Origin: Synergistota bacterium
Lineage (GTDB): Bacteria; Synergistota; Synergistia; Synergistales; Synergistaceae
Reading direction: 5' to 3'
Assembly: GCA_023450745.1 (NCBI GenBank)
Contig: JAEXGR010000044.1
Span: 59,165 to 123,164 of the forward strand
DNA length: 64,000 bases
How positions within the stretch are numbered: the first letter of the stretch is position 1; each line of letters begins with the position of its first letter. Shown piece after piece: positions 6,821 to 15,649 of the stretch. Under the pieces are notes generated by a model. It was not told the DNA's origin. It worked only from the letters and a program-made list of their open reading frames with translations, and made no database searches. The position numbers and the translations under genes are program-made.

Positions 6821-9253
6821 ATGAAATTATCGTTAAACTGGATAAAGCAATATGCCGACCTTCCTGCCGACTTGACGATGGCCAAGCTTTCGTACGACCT
6901 GACGATGTCGACGGTCGAGGTCGAAGACGCCGTCAGCCTTGCCGATAACCTCGCGGGGCTCGTCGTCGGGCGCATTTTGACCGTCGAGCCTCACCCCGAC
7001 GCCGACAAGCTCCGCGTCTGCACGGTGGACGTGGGAGACCCCGCCCCGTCAACGATCGTCTGCGGCGGCGTGAACCTCGCCCCCGCCCGCCTCGTCGTCG
7101 TGGCCAAGCCCGGCGCGTGGGTGAAGTGGCACGGCGAGGGAGACCCCGTCGAGATAAAGCCCGCGAAGCTGCGCGGCGTGATGAGCTTCGGCATGATCTG
7201 CGCCTCCGGCGAGATCGGCCTCGCGGAGCTCTTTCCGACGACGCAGCACGCCGAAATAATGGACATCACCGAGTTTGACGCGAAACCCGGGACGCCGCTC
7301 GCCGAGGCTCTCGGCCTTGACGATATCATTCTGGAGATAGACAACAAGTCGATGACGAACCGCCCTGACCTCTGGGGCCATTATGGGATGGCGCGCGAAC
7401 TCGCCGCTATCTACAAGTGTCCGCTGAAGCCGATTGAGGCGGTGGAATTTCCCGCGATGAGCGGGGAGCTGAAGGTAGAGATCAGGGATACGGACCGCTG
7501 CGCCCGCTATGTCGGCCTCGCCATCGAAAATATAAAGAACGTTCCCTCGCCCTTTGAGCTGAAGAGTCTCATCTGGCGCGTTGGGATGCGCCCCATCAAC
7601 CTCCCCGTCGATATCACGAACTATGTGATGCTCGCCACGGGCCAGCCTACGCACGGCTTTGACGAAAAGCATATCGCGGGCGGCATCTGCGTGCGCCGCG
7701 CCGGCGAGGGCGAAAAGTTGCAGCTGCTGGACGGCGAAACGCTTGACCTCACGGCGGAAGACCTCGTCATTGCCGACGAAAAGTCGCCGGTGGGGCTCGC
7801 GGGGGTCATGGGCGGAAAACTAGATTCGATCCTTGAAGACACGACGAAGCTCATCCTCGAGGTCGCCAACTTTGACGCGCTGGGCATCCGCCGCACGTCA
7901 CAGCGCTTTGACGTGCGCACGGAGGCCTCGGCGCGCTATGAGAAGAGCATCGACCCGCAGCGTGTCGACGAAGCGGTGGCGGTCGCGGTCGCGGCTTTTA
8001 AGAAGTATTTCCCCGAGATGCGGATAACTGCCCATACGGATGTCTACCCGCGCCCGCTTGCGGGGGCGAAGGTCGAGGTCAGCCTGGAATTCCTGTGCCG
8101 GCGTCTTGGAAAAACCCTCTCGCCCGGCGAGGTGGTCGAGATCCTGTCGCCGCTTGGCTTCAAGACGGCGGTCGACGGCGACCGGCTCCTCGTGGAGGCG
8201 CCCTCGTGGCGCTCGACGGGAGACATCTCGCTGCCTGACGATATTCTTGAAGAGGTCGCCCGCCTCATGGGCTACGAGAATTTTGAGTTCTCGCCGCCGA
8301 CGGTGCTTCTCGACAGGGCGATCAACCAGAAGGGGCCTGACCTGGAGCGCGCGATTCGCGAGTACCTCGCTTTCCGCTGCAATATGCAGGAGATCTTCAC
8401 CTATCCGTGGATAGAGGACGAATTCGTCAGCGCCGCGGGAACGGACACGCGGGAGATGCTCGAACTGTCGACGCCGCCCGCGCCTGACGAGGCGAAGCTG
8501 CGTTCCACGCTCGTCCCCGGCCTGCTGAAGGCGGTGGCGGCCAACATTCGTTATTTCACGGACTTCCGTCTCTTTGAGATGACGCAGGTCTTCTTTGACC
8601 GGAATTACCGCAGCGTTTCAAGCCCCGATGAGCTGCTTCCCGAAATGGCCCGCCATCTGAGCGGCGCCTTTGTCGGCGGCGACGCCAGACAGCTCTTCCG
8701 CGAAGCGAAGGGCGTGCTTGAATATATGCACCGCGCCGCGCAGATGGAGCCGCTTGGCTTTGTCCAGCAGGAAAAACCGGCCTGGGCCGATGAAAAACTC
8801 TGGGTCAACGTTGCCAGGGGACAGGAGACGATCGGCTCGCTGGCGCTGGTTTCTCCGAAGTGCGCCAAGGCCGCCGGCATCAAGCGCAGCCTGGCGGTGA
8901 TCTTTGAGATCGACGTGGAAAAGCTCGCGCCGCTGCCCTCGCGCCAGAACGAGTTTACCCATCTGCCGGAGTACCCGCTCGCGGACTTCGACCTTTCGAT
9001 CGCCTTCGACGAGAATGTCGCCTGGGCGGAGATCGAGTCTATCGCGAGAAAGGCGGAGCTCGTCAGGGACGTGAAGTTCATCGACGAATATCGCGGCGCG
9101 CAGGTCGGCGCGGGGCGCAAGTCCGTCTCCTTCCGAATTTGGGTCGGCTCGGACAAGGGAACTCTCACCTCCGAGCAGATAGAGAACGTTTCAAAGCAGG
9201 TAGTTAAAAAGATCGGCAAAAAATTCGGCGGCGATGTCCGCGGCGCGCAATAG
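6821..9253 (+). CDS. pheT: Phenylalanyl-tRNA synthetase beta subunit
   Basis: 810 residues, the normal length. Domains in order: N-terminal region, EMAP/tRNA-binding OB fold (about 40-150, LVVGRILTVEPHPDADKL), B3/B4 editing domain (about 200-380), B5, a catalytic-like core, and the C-terminal ferredoxin-fold anticodon-binding domain (from about 715, FTHLPEYPLADFDLSI). It binds tRNA-Phe and edits mischarged Tyr. Preceded by GGAGGGTG and translated right after pheS. Confidence 0.97.
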   Translation: MKLSLNWIKQYADLPADLTMAKLSYDLTMSTVEVEDAVSLADNLAGLVVGRILTVEPHPDADKLRVCTVDVGDPAPSTIVCGGVNLAPARLVVVAKPGAWVKWHGEGDPVEIKPAKLRGVMSFGMICASGEIGLAELFPTTQHAEIMDITEFDAKPGTPLAEALGLDDIILEIDNKSMTNRPDLWGHYGMARELAAIYKCPLKPIEAVEFPAMSGELKVEIRDTDRCARYVGLAIENIKNVPSPFELKSLIWRVGMRPINLPVDITNYVMLATGQPTHGFDEKHIAGGICVRRAGEGEKLQLLDGETLDLTAEDLVIADEKSPVGLAGVMGGKLDSILEDTTKLILEVANFDALGIRRTSQRFDVRTEASARYEKSIDPQRVDEAVAVAVAAFKKYFPEMRITAHTDVYPRPLAGAKVEVSLEFLCRRLGKTLSPGEVVEILSPLGFKTAVDGDRLLVEAPSWRSTGDISLPDDILEEVARLMGYENFEFSPPTVLLDRAINQKGPDLERAIREYLAFRCNMQEIFTYPWIEDEFVSAAGTDTREMLELSTPPAPDEAKLRSTLVPGLLKAVAANIRYFTDFRLFEMTQVFFDRNYRSVSSPDELLPEMARHLSGAFVGGDARQLFREAKGVLEYMHRAAQMEPLGFVQQEKPAWADEKLWVNVARGQETIGSLALVSPKCAKAAGIKRSLAVIFEIDVEKLAPLPSRQNEFTHLPEYPLADFDLSIAFDENVAWAEIESIARKAELVRDVKFIDEYRGAQVGAGRKSVSFRIWVGSDKGTLTSEQIENVSKQVVKKIGKKFGGDVRGAQ

Positions 9254-9262
9254 TCTGGTAGA

Positions 9263-9289
9263 CTGGAGGGGAGATGACGCTCCCCTCAG
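9263..9289. other. Short perfect hairpin after pheT
   Basis: AGGGGAG (9267-9273) and CTCCCCT (9280-9286) form a 7-bp stem, extendable by CTG/CAG, loop 6 nt, 13 bases after the pheT stop. No T-run follows, so it may be a pause, an RNA stability element or a factor-dependent terminator. Confidence 0.4.
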
Positions 9290-9332
9290 GGATAACCATC
9301 AGGAATGAAAGAATTTTGGAGGTGTTTGGCAA

Positions 9333-9620
9333 ATGATGGAACAGTTTGAAAGAGTCAACGAGGCGCTTGACCGTCTGGAGAAAATGCTTGACGGCATGAA
9401 GTCGGAGAACGAGGCTTTAAGCCGTGAAATTGCCGAGCTTAAAGGCATCATAGAAGACCGGGATCTTGAGATCATGCAGCTCCAGGAAGACGCCGAAAAG
9501 CAGGCGGCGGCGAGCCGGGCCGAAAAGGAAGAGCTCGGCAGCTGCCTTGAAGGGCTTCTCGGGCGCATGTGCAAGATGACGGCGCAGGAGCAGGCGGCCG
9601 CGGACGGCGAGCGTCAGTAA
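9333..9620 (+). CDS. Small coiled-coil protein upstream of ZapA-like gene
   Basis: 95 residues, no signal peptide, almost entirely alpha-helical with heptad-like leucine/isoleucine spacing (ALDRLEKMLDGMKSENEAL and on), so a soluble coiled coil is expected. GGAGGT lies 9 nt before the ATG. It sits directly before a ZapA-like gene and cvpA. I do not recognise the family with confidence; by shape and position it could be a ZapB-like partner of Z-ring protein ZapA, but that is inference only. Confidence 0.6.
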   Translation: MMEQFERVNEALDRLEKMLDGMKSENEALSREIAELKGIIEDRDLEIMQLQEDAEKQAAASRAEKEELGSCLEGLLGRMCKMTAQEQAAADGERQ

Positions 9621-9642
9621 AAACGGCGGGAAATATAAAACA

Positions 9643-9921
9643 ATGGACGAAACGCGCGAGATAAAATCTTTGGGTGACGGAAAATACTCCTTCTGGGTCG
9701 GCCGTCAAAGATACACGCTGACCACAAAGCTGGACGCGGCGCGTTTTTTTCGCATTGTTGAGAGCGCCAGGGAGCAGGTGGAGGCCTGTCCGACGAATCT
9801 GAGTCAGGACGAACGGCTGTTTCTCGCTCTGATGGCGCTCTCCCACCGGGTGGAGGAGCTGAACTGCCGGATCTGTGAGATATCGGCGAAATTTGGCAAA
9901 CAGGAACGTGATCCGGAGTGA
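9643..9921 (+). CDS. zapA: ZapA-like cell division protein
   Basis: 92 residues. A short beta hairpin (KYSFWVGRQRYTLTT) is followed by a helix and then a longer helix with the LFLALMALSHRVEELN pattern, which matches the layout of ZapA, a dimer/tetramer that bundles FtsZ protofilaments at mid-cell. ZapA genes are often found near pheT, cvpA and mutS2, as here. The stop overlaps the GTG start of cvpA, implying translational coupling. Sequence similarity to characterised ZapA is modest, so the call rests on fold pattern and context. Confidence 0.65.
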   Translation: MDETREIKSLGDGKYSFWVGRQRYTLTTKLDAARFFRIVESAREQVEACPTNLSQDERLFLALMALSHRVEELNCRICEISAKFGKQERDPE

Positions 9922-10520
9922 GCCTTAGCGGCTGGAATTACTGGGACATATTTTTTATCATCCTCGGATGTTATTTCATCATCCGGGGCTCCTTTCGCGG
10001 TTTTGTTGGCGAGGTGATAACGCTGGTGGGGTTTCTGGCCTCGTTTTACCTCTCCTTCCATTACTCGGGAGGCATCGGCCGCTTCCTCGCGGCCACCATG
10101 GGACTCAACGACTATATCGCGCAGGCCGCGGCGGCGGTGCTGATTTGGCTTTCGGTGACGCTTGTCGCGGCGATGCTGCGCATGATCATGAAGAGCCTCA
10201 TCGGGGCCGCGAGCCTCGGTGGGGTTGACAAGCTCCTGGGGCTCTTCTCCGGCGTGCTGAAAAGCGTGATCGTGGTTTACGTGGTGATAACGGGGGGGCT
10301 GCTGCTCGCGCCGGTCGTCAGCCCGACCTGGATGTCGCACAGCGATATCCTGCGTTACGCGGGAAGGAGCTGGCCCCAGTTCCGCGCGATGTTCATCGAC
10401 CTCAACCTGCTGCCGGAGGGGACCACGCTGCCGGACGGCACGCTGGAGCAGATACTGCGTCCTTACCGGACGGGAGGCGGCGGCCCTGACGGATACGACC
10501 CGACCCCCGGCCGGACTTAG
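9918..10520 (+). CDS. cvpA: CvpA family membrane protein
   Basis: 200 residues with four predicted membrane helices: about 8-25, 30-50, 68-92 and 108-130. CvpA homologues are inner-membrane proteins first named for colicin V production and linked to envelope stress resistance. Typical family features are the N-terminal Trp/Asp segment (NYWDIFFIILG) and the RGFVGEV loop. The start is GTG, with the TG shared with the TGA stop of the ZapA-like gene. The C-terminal 60 residues are hydrophilic and probably cytosolic. Confidence 0.82.
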   Translation: MSLSGWNYWDIFFIILGCYFIIRGSFRGFVGEVITLVGFLASFYLSFHYSGGIGRFLAATMGLNDYIAQAAAAVLIWLSVTLVAAMLRMIMKSLIGAASLGGVDKLLGLFSGVLKSVIVVYVVITGGLLLAPVVSPTWMSHSDILRYAGRSWPQFRAMFIDLNLLPEGTTLPDGTLEQILRPYRTGGGGPDGYDPTPGRT

Positions 10521-10607
10521 CGCCGCTTGCGATAAAAACGAAACGATAAAATCGCTCTACCGCCGGCATAGATATTTACTATGTATTAAAAAACAGACAG
10601 GAACAAA

Positions 10608-12962
10608 ATGTTTATAGAAAAAGCCGCCTATGGCAGTCTCGAAATTTCAAAGATAATAGAACTGGTCTCACGGCGCTGCCGCAGTGAGATAGGGGCGCTC
10701 GTCGCCCACAATATCGCTCCGGCCCTCGATATGGCGGAGCTTACGCGCCGTCAGGCGCTTTACCTCGACATAGAAAGATACCGCGGTTATAAGGGTGAAC
10801 TGCCGTGGATAAACGATATAGTTTCCGTCGCCTTCATGCTTGAAATGGCGGCGGACAACGGGCTGCTCTCCGGCGAGGAACTGGTCAAGGTACGCCTGCT
10901 GCTTACGCTCTCGGGACGGATGAAGGAGGCTCTCTCCGCCGCCCGCGAGGAATATCCTCACTTTGGCATATTGCTGCGCGACATGCGCGACTTTGCGGAA
11001 GAGGCGCAGATGCTCTCCGTCATCGACGACGACGGACATCTCTATGATTACGCCTCGGAAAAGCTTTCGTCGCTGCGCCAGCAGATGCGCGGACTTAAAG
11101 AAACCGTGCGCCGCCGCGGACACGCGCTGCTCAGCGACCCGGCGATCGCGGGAATGCTCCAGGAGCGCGTCCTCACGCTGCGAAACGGCCGCCATGCCTT
11201 CTTAGTCAGGCAGGACGCCCTCTCCCAGTTTCCCGGCTCGGTGATAGACCGCTCCGGCTCCGGCAGCAGCGTCTACATGGAGCCGCGCTCGCTGATGTCG
11301 CTCAACAACGAATACAGCAAGCTCTACGGCGAGGAGATGCTTGAGGAGACGCGCATCTTCCGTGAATTTACGGCGCGGCTGATAGGCCGCAAAAAGGGGA
11401 TCATCGATACCGAAAACGTCCTCGGGACGGTCGATCTTTTCTATGCGCTCTCCGAGATGACCCGCATATATAAATGGCGCGTGCCCGGCCTTTGCCAGCG
11501 CACGCAGTTTTCCTTTGTCCGCGCCCGCCACCCGCTGCTCGGCGACAAATCGGTGCCGATCGAAATAAAATGCGGCGGAGATTTTCGCATCCTCGTCATC
11601 ACGGGGCCCAACACGGGCGGCAAGACGGTCGCGCTCAAGACCGCGGGCGTATGTATTTATCTGGGCTGGCTCGGTTTTCCGATTCCGGCGGGGGAAGGCT
11701 CGGTGCTTGGCGATATCGGCGAGCTTTTTACCGACATCGGCGACGAACAGAGCATCGAACAGAGCCTTTCGACTTTCAGCGCGCACATTACCCATGTCAC
11801 GGAAATATTGAATAAGGTGACGCCGCGCTCCGTCGTCATGCTGGACGAGCTGGGGGCGGGCACGGACCCGGAGGAGGGGGCGGCGCTCGGCATCGCGCTG
11901 CTCGACTGGCTGCGGGAGCAGAAAGCGCTTGTGCTCGCGACGACGCACCACAACCCGATAAAGCGCTTCGCCCTGACGACGGCGGATATCGAGACGGCGA
12001 GCGTCGAGTTTGACAACGCGACGCTTTCGCCGACCTACAGAATCTTAATCGGCATACCGGGGCGCAGCAACGCGCTGCTCATCGCCGGCAAGCTCGGCAT
12101 GCGCCGTGCGGTCATTGAAAGGGCGGAGCGGGCGATCAACGGCCGCGAGATATCGATGGAGGACCTCATCGGCGAGCTTCACGAGAAGCGCGCCGCGCTT
12201 GAACGCGAGGCGGCCGCCGTCGAATCGTCGCGGAAGAAGCTCGCCGCGCTCGAGAAGGATTACGAAACGAAGATCAGGGCGATCGAGGAAAAGCGCGACG
12301 CGCTGATCGCGAACGCCGATAAGAAGGCGGTGTCGATCGTCCGTAACGCCGAAGATTCGGCGCGCGCCCTGATCAAGAACATGGAACGGTCGCAGGCGGA
12401 GTCGCAGGCGCGCCGCGAGCTTGAAAAGAAACGCAGCCACTTTCAGAAGATAGAGGAATCGGCGATCAAGCGCGAAGAAAAGAAGACGAGCGTCGAATCG
12501 GTCGCGGCGACGAGCCACGAGCTGAAGGCGGGGGATACGGTGCAGGTGATCGGCACCAGCAAGAGCGCCACGGTGATCGAGGTCAAAGGCAAGAAAGCCC
12601 GCGTGCAGGCCGGCATCGCGGAGATAGAGGTGCCGCTTACAAAGCTCAAGGTCATCACGCGCAAGGCTCCCGACAAGACGCCCACGGTGCAGATAAAGGT
12701 CTCGCGCCCCATAGGCGTGCCCTCGTCGATCATGGTGCGCGGCATGACGATAGACGAGGCGCTGCCGATGGTGGAGCAGTACCTCGATCAGGCCTACTGC
12801 GCCGGATACGACACCGTCACCGTGATACACGGGCGCGGGGAGGGTATTCTGCGCCGCGAGGTGCAGGAGCTCTGCAAGCGCATCCCCTATATTACGGAAC
12901 ATAATCTCGGCGGCCCCGGCGAGGGCGGCTATGGCGTGACGATTGTAAAATTTCGCAGGTGA
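10608..12962 (+). CDS. mutS2: Endonuclease/ATPase MutS2
   Basis: 784 residues, the family's usual length. MutS2 suppresses homologous recombination or rescues collided ribosomes, depending on species; it is not mismatch repair. Seen: MutS core and lever domains, Walker A GPNTGGKT near 333, Walker B VVMLDELGAGTDPEEG near 410, a charged coiled coil about 520-620, a KOW-like segment, and a C-terminal Smr domain (about 710-784) with HGRGEG. The usual LDxRG motif of Smr reads IMVRG here and HGxGTG reads HGRGEG, so nuclease activity may differ. Located after cvpA, a common arrangement. Confidence 0.95.
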   Translation: MFIEKAAYGSLEISKIIELVSRRCRSEIGALVAHNIAPALDMAELTRRQALYLDIERYRGYKGELPWINDIVSVAFMLEMAADNGLLSGEELVKVRLLLTLSGRMKEALSAAREEYPHFGILLRDMRDFAEEAQMLSVIDDDGHLYDYASEKLSSLRQQMRGLKETVRRRGHALLSDPAIAGMLQERVLTLRNGRHAFLVRQDALSQFPGSVIDRSGSGSSVYMEPRSLMSLNNEYSKLYGEEMLEETRIFREFTARLIGRKKGIIDTENVLGTVDLFYALSEMTRIYKWRVPGLCQRTQFSFVRARHPLLGDKSVPIEIKCGGDFRILVITGPNTGGKTVALKTAGVCIYLGWLGFPIPAGEGSVLGDIGELFTDIGDEQSIEQSLSTFSAHITHVTEILNKVTPRSVVMLDELGAGTDPEEGAALGIALLDWLREQKALVLATTHHNPIKRFALTTADIETASVEFDNATLSPTYRILIGIPGRSNALLIAGKLGMRRAVIERAERAINGREISMEDLIGELHEKRAALEREAAAVESSRKKLAALEKDYETKIRAIEEKRDALIANADKKAVSIVRNAEDSARALIKNMERSQAESQARRELEKKRSHFQKIEESAIKREEKKTSVESVAATSHELKAGDTVQVIGTSKSATVIEVKGKKARVQAGIAEIEVPLTKLKVITRKAPDKTPTVQIKVSRPIGVPSSIMVRGMTIDEALPMVEQYLDQAYCAGYDTVTVIHGRGEGILRREVQELCKRIPYITEHNLGGPGEGGYGVTIVKFRR

Positions 12963-12968
12963 GGCATC

Positions 12969-13757
12969 ATGAATCTATATAATAATCCCCCAATAGTCAT
13001 AAGAGGCGGCGGCGACCTGGCGACGGGCACGATATACCGGCTTCACAAAGCGGGCTTTCCCGTCCTTGTCCTTGAGACCGGGCGGCCGCTTGCCGTGCGC
13101 CGCGCCGTTTCCGTCTGCGAGGCCGTATATGAAGGGCGGTGGACCGTTGAGGGCATGGAGTGCCGGCTCATCGCCTCTCTCGATGAGTTCGACCCCGGCG
13201 TGGTCGGCGTCCTGATCGACCCCGACGGCAGGTCGCTCGCGGAGGTGCGTCCGCGGATACTCGTCGACGCGATAATGGCCAAGCGCAATACGGGGACGTC
13301 AAGAGAGATGGCGCCGGTGACGATCGCCCTCGGCCCCGGCTTCCGCGCGCCCCAGGACGTCCTTTACGTCATCGAGACGATGCGCGGCCACAGTCTGGGG
13401 CGCGTCATCGCAAAGGGAGCGGCGATTCCCGATACGAAAACCCCCGGGGTGATAATGGGCTACGGTATCGAGCGGCTGCTGCGCGCGCCCGCGGCGGGGC
13501 GTCTGGTCTCCCGCAAAACCATCGGCGACCTGGTCGAGGCGGGCGAAGCCGTCGGCGAGATCGCGGGGGTTCCCGTCCGAGCCAACATCCCCGGAGTGAT
13601 TCGCGGCCTCATCCACCCTTCCGTGGAATGCCGCCCGGGAATGAAAATAGGCGACGTCGACCCGCGCGGCATCGTCGATTACTGTTTTACAATATCGGAA
13701 AAATCACTCGCGATCGCGGGCGGCGTTATGGAGGCCGTGTCCTATCCAAACCGCTGA
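12969..13757 (+). CDS. yqeB: YqeB/EF2563-type selenium-dependent molybdenum hydroxylase accessory protein
   Basis: 262 residues. The N-terminus IVIRGGGDLATGTIYRLHKAGF and the internal IDPDGRSLAEVRPRILVDAIMAK segment match the EF2563/YqeB family, found with selenium-dependent molybdenum hydroxylases and proposed to help make their labile-selenium cofactor. Start ATG at 12969 follows GTGAGG six bases after mutS2, so it is probably read with mutS2. No molybdenum hydroxylase subunit is adjacent; the nearest molybdoenzyme gene is at 34-36 kb and is from another family. Confidence 0.8.
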   Translation: MNLYNNPPIVIRGGGDLATGTIYRLHKAGFPVLVLETGRPLAVRRAVSVCEAVYEGRWTVEGMECRLIASLDEFDPGVVGVLIDPDGRSLAEVRPRILVDAIMAKRNTGTSREMAPVTIALGPGFRAPQDVLYVIETMRGHSLGRVIAKGAAIPDTKTPGVIMGYGIERLLRAPAAGRLVSRKTIGDLVEAGEAVGEIAGVPVRANIPGVIRGLIHPSVECRPGMKIGDVDPRGIVDYCFTISEKSLAIAGGVMEAVSYPNR

Positions 13758-13784
13758 CAGTGCGGGAAAACCCTCTCAAAAAGC

Positions 13785-13840
13785 CTGTTACGTTCCTGTT
13801 ACATTTGCTGAACACACCGTTAACGTCTGAAGCCTATACT
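13785..13840 (+). promoter_or_regulatory. Pho box and -10 of the pst-pho operon
   Basis: Two exact CTGTTAC repeats start 11 bp apart (13785 and 13796), the spacing of a PhoB-binding Pho box. Weaker copies follow near 13808 (CTGAACA) and 13817 (CCGTTAA). A -10 hexamer TATACT lies at 13835-13840, about 10 bp after the last repeat, with no good -35, as expected for a PhoB-activated promoter. Transcription would start just before pstS. Confidence 0.75.
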
Positions 13841-13870
13841 CCTAATTACAATAACTTAGGAGGAATACAG

Positions 13871-14701
13871 ATGAGAAAATTGGTAACAGCGTTTATTGCA
13901 CTTGCGGTCCTTTCCGCCGCGACGATGGCGATGGCGGCCCCGATCGTTATGGACGGTTCAACGACGGTCCTTCCCTTCGGGCAGGCGGCGGTCGAGCAGT
14001 TTATGAAGGAAAACGCGGGAGTCAAGTTCTCCGTCTCGGGCACCGGCACCGGCAACGGCTTCAAATCGCTTGCCGACGGCAGCGCCCAGATCGCGAACGC
14101 CTCGCGCTTCATCAAAGAATCCGAAATCAAGACCTGCATGGATAAGAAAGTCTATCCCGTGCCGTTCGCGGTCGCGCTCGACTGCATCGTTCCCATCGTA
14201 CATAAAGATAACCCCGTCAAAGGGCTCTCGCGCGCCCAGCTTAAAGATATATACGCCGGCAAAGTGACCAACTGGAAAGAAGTCGGCGGCGCCGACGCTC
14301 CCATCGTCGTCGTCGGACGCGACACCAGCTCCGGCACCTACGGCACCTGGCAGGAAATGATCATGGACAAGGGCGAAAAGACCCGCGTGACGCCGAAGGC
14401 CCAGGTCGCCTCCTCCAGCGGCGCGATGCTCTCCTCGGTAAGCAAAAACAAGAACGCGATCGGCTATGAGGGAATGGGCTACGTCAACAAGACGGTCAAG
14501 GGCCTCCAGGTCGACGGCGTCGCCGCCTCATCGGCAACGGCGCGCAACGGAAAATACCCCCTCTCCCGCTACCTCTACATGTTCACCAACGGCTGGCCCA
14601 AGGACGAAGTGCTCGACTTCCTGATGTTCATGCAGAGCGACGCCGGACAGAAGATCGTCAACAGCACCGGATTCGTATCGCTCCGCGAGCTCAAGAAGTA
14701 A
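13871..14701 (+). CDS. pstS: Phosphate ABC transporter substrate-binding protein PstS
   Basis: 276 residues. Binds phosphate in the periplasm and delivers it to PstCA. The start at 13871 is preceded by TTAGGAGGA and opens a signal peptide cut near AMA-AP (about residue 22). Phosphate-binding motifs are visible: DGSTTVLP (start of mature protein), GTGTGNGF and GRDTSSGTYGTW. A longer frame reaching upstream to 13628 would run across the Pho box and is rejected. First gene of pstSCAB-phoU-phoBR. Confidence 0.96.
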   Translation: MRKLVTAFIALAVLSAATMAMAAPIVMDGSTTVLPFGQAAVEQFMKENAGVKFSVSGTGTGNGFKSLADGSAQIANASRFIKESEIKTCMDKKVYPVPFAVALDCIVPIVHKDNPVKGLSRAQLKDIYAGKVTNWKEVGGADAPIVVVGRDTSSGTYGTWQEMIMDKGEKTRVTPKAQVASSSGAMLSSVSKNKNAIGYEGMGYVNKTVKGLQVDGVAASSATARNGKYPLSRYLYMFTNGWPKDEVLDFLMFMQSDAGQKIVNSTGFVSLRELKK

Positions 14702-14734
14702 CTTACATCACCAACAGGAAGGGACTGACAGCCC

Positions 14735-15649
14735 ATGAACGCACTGACAAAGGCCGTAAGGCCGGAAAAAGGACAGGCCTTTGGAGGCAGGGGGGACAGG
14801 ATAATGTCACGCACGGTCTTCTGTGTGGCGGTGACGGGAATCGTAATCCTGGTTTTTATCCTCGGCTTTCTGGTGGCAAATGGGCTGCCGGTCCTTCAAA
14901 CGGCTTCACTAAAAGAGATTTTCTTTTCAAAAGACTGGTACCCAACAGAGGAACCTCCCGCACTCGGGATGGCGGCGCTTATAGCGGGAACGCTCGCCGC
15001 CACCCTTCTGTCAAGCCTCATCGCCATTCCCGCGGCGCTTGCGCTCGCGGTTTTTACCGCGGAGATCGCCCCGCGCAAACTGAGAAACTTTTTTAAAGTC
15101 CTGCTTGAAATGCTGGGCTTTTTGCCTTCGATAGTCCTCGGCTTCATCGGCATGATGCTGATCGCGCCCTGGATGCAGGAACGGCTGAATATCGCAAGCG
15201 GGCTTAACCTGCTCAACGCTTCGATACTTTTGGGTTTTTTGATCATCCCGGTGGTCGCCTCGCTCTCGGACGAGGCGCTCGCCGCGGTCCCTCTTGAGCT
15301 GAGGGACGCCTCCTACGCGCTCGGAGCCACAAGGATGGAGACGATACAGAAGGTCGTATTCCCGAGCGCGCTGCCGGGGATAATCGCCTCGGTGCTCCTC
15401 GGCGTGATGCGCGCGCTCGGCGAGACGATGGTCGTATTGATGGCCGCCGGCGGCGCGGCGGTAATTCCCGCCCTCTTCTCAGAGCCGGTGAGGCCGCTGA
15501 CCTCGACGATCGCCGCCGAGATGGGGGAGACGCCGGTGGGCAGCGTGCACTACTACGCGCTGTTCTTCGCGGGGCTCATCCTGCTGGTAATGACTCTGAT
15601 GATAAATCTGGCTTCGCTCTACATTGAAAAAAGAGGTGTAAAGAGATGA
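14735..15649 (+). CDS. pstC: Phosphate ABC transporter permease PstC
   Basis: 304 residues with six membrane helices and the binding-protein-dependent transport inner-membrane loop (EAA motif, DASYALGATRMETIQKVVFP near 190-210). With PstA it makes the phosphate channel. Its stop overlaps the pstA start by 4 bases (ATGA), indicating coupling. The N-terminal 20 residues are hydrophilic; a later start such as the ATG at 14804 (MSRTVFCVAV) is possible. Confidence 0.94.
   Translation: MNALTKAVRPEKGQAFGGRGDRIMSRTVFCVAVTGIVILVFILGFLVANGLPVLQTASLKEIFFSKDWYPTEEPPALGMAALIAGTLAATLLSSLIAIPAALALAVFTAEIAPRKLRNFFKVLLEMLGFLPSIVLGFIGMMLIAPWMQERLNIASGLNLLNASILLGFLIIPVVASLSDEALAAVPLELRDASYALGATRMETIQKVVFPSALPGIIASVLLGVMRALGETMVVLMAAGGAAVIPALFSEPVRPLTSTIAAEMGETPVGSVHYYALFFAGLILLVMTLMINLASLYIEKRGVKR

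Noticed and set aside
13628..13870. Upstream extension of the pstS frame
   Set aside because: It would run through yqeB, the Pho box and the promoter; the true start at 13871 has a ribosome site and opens a signal peptide.
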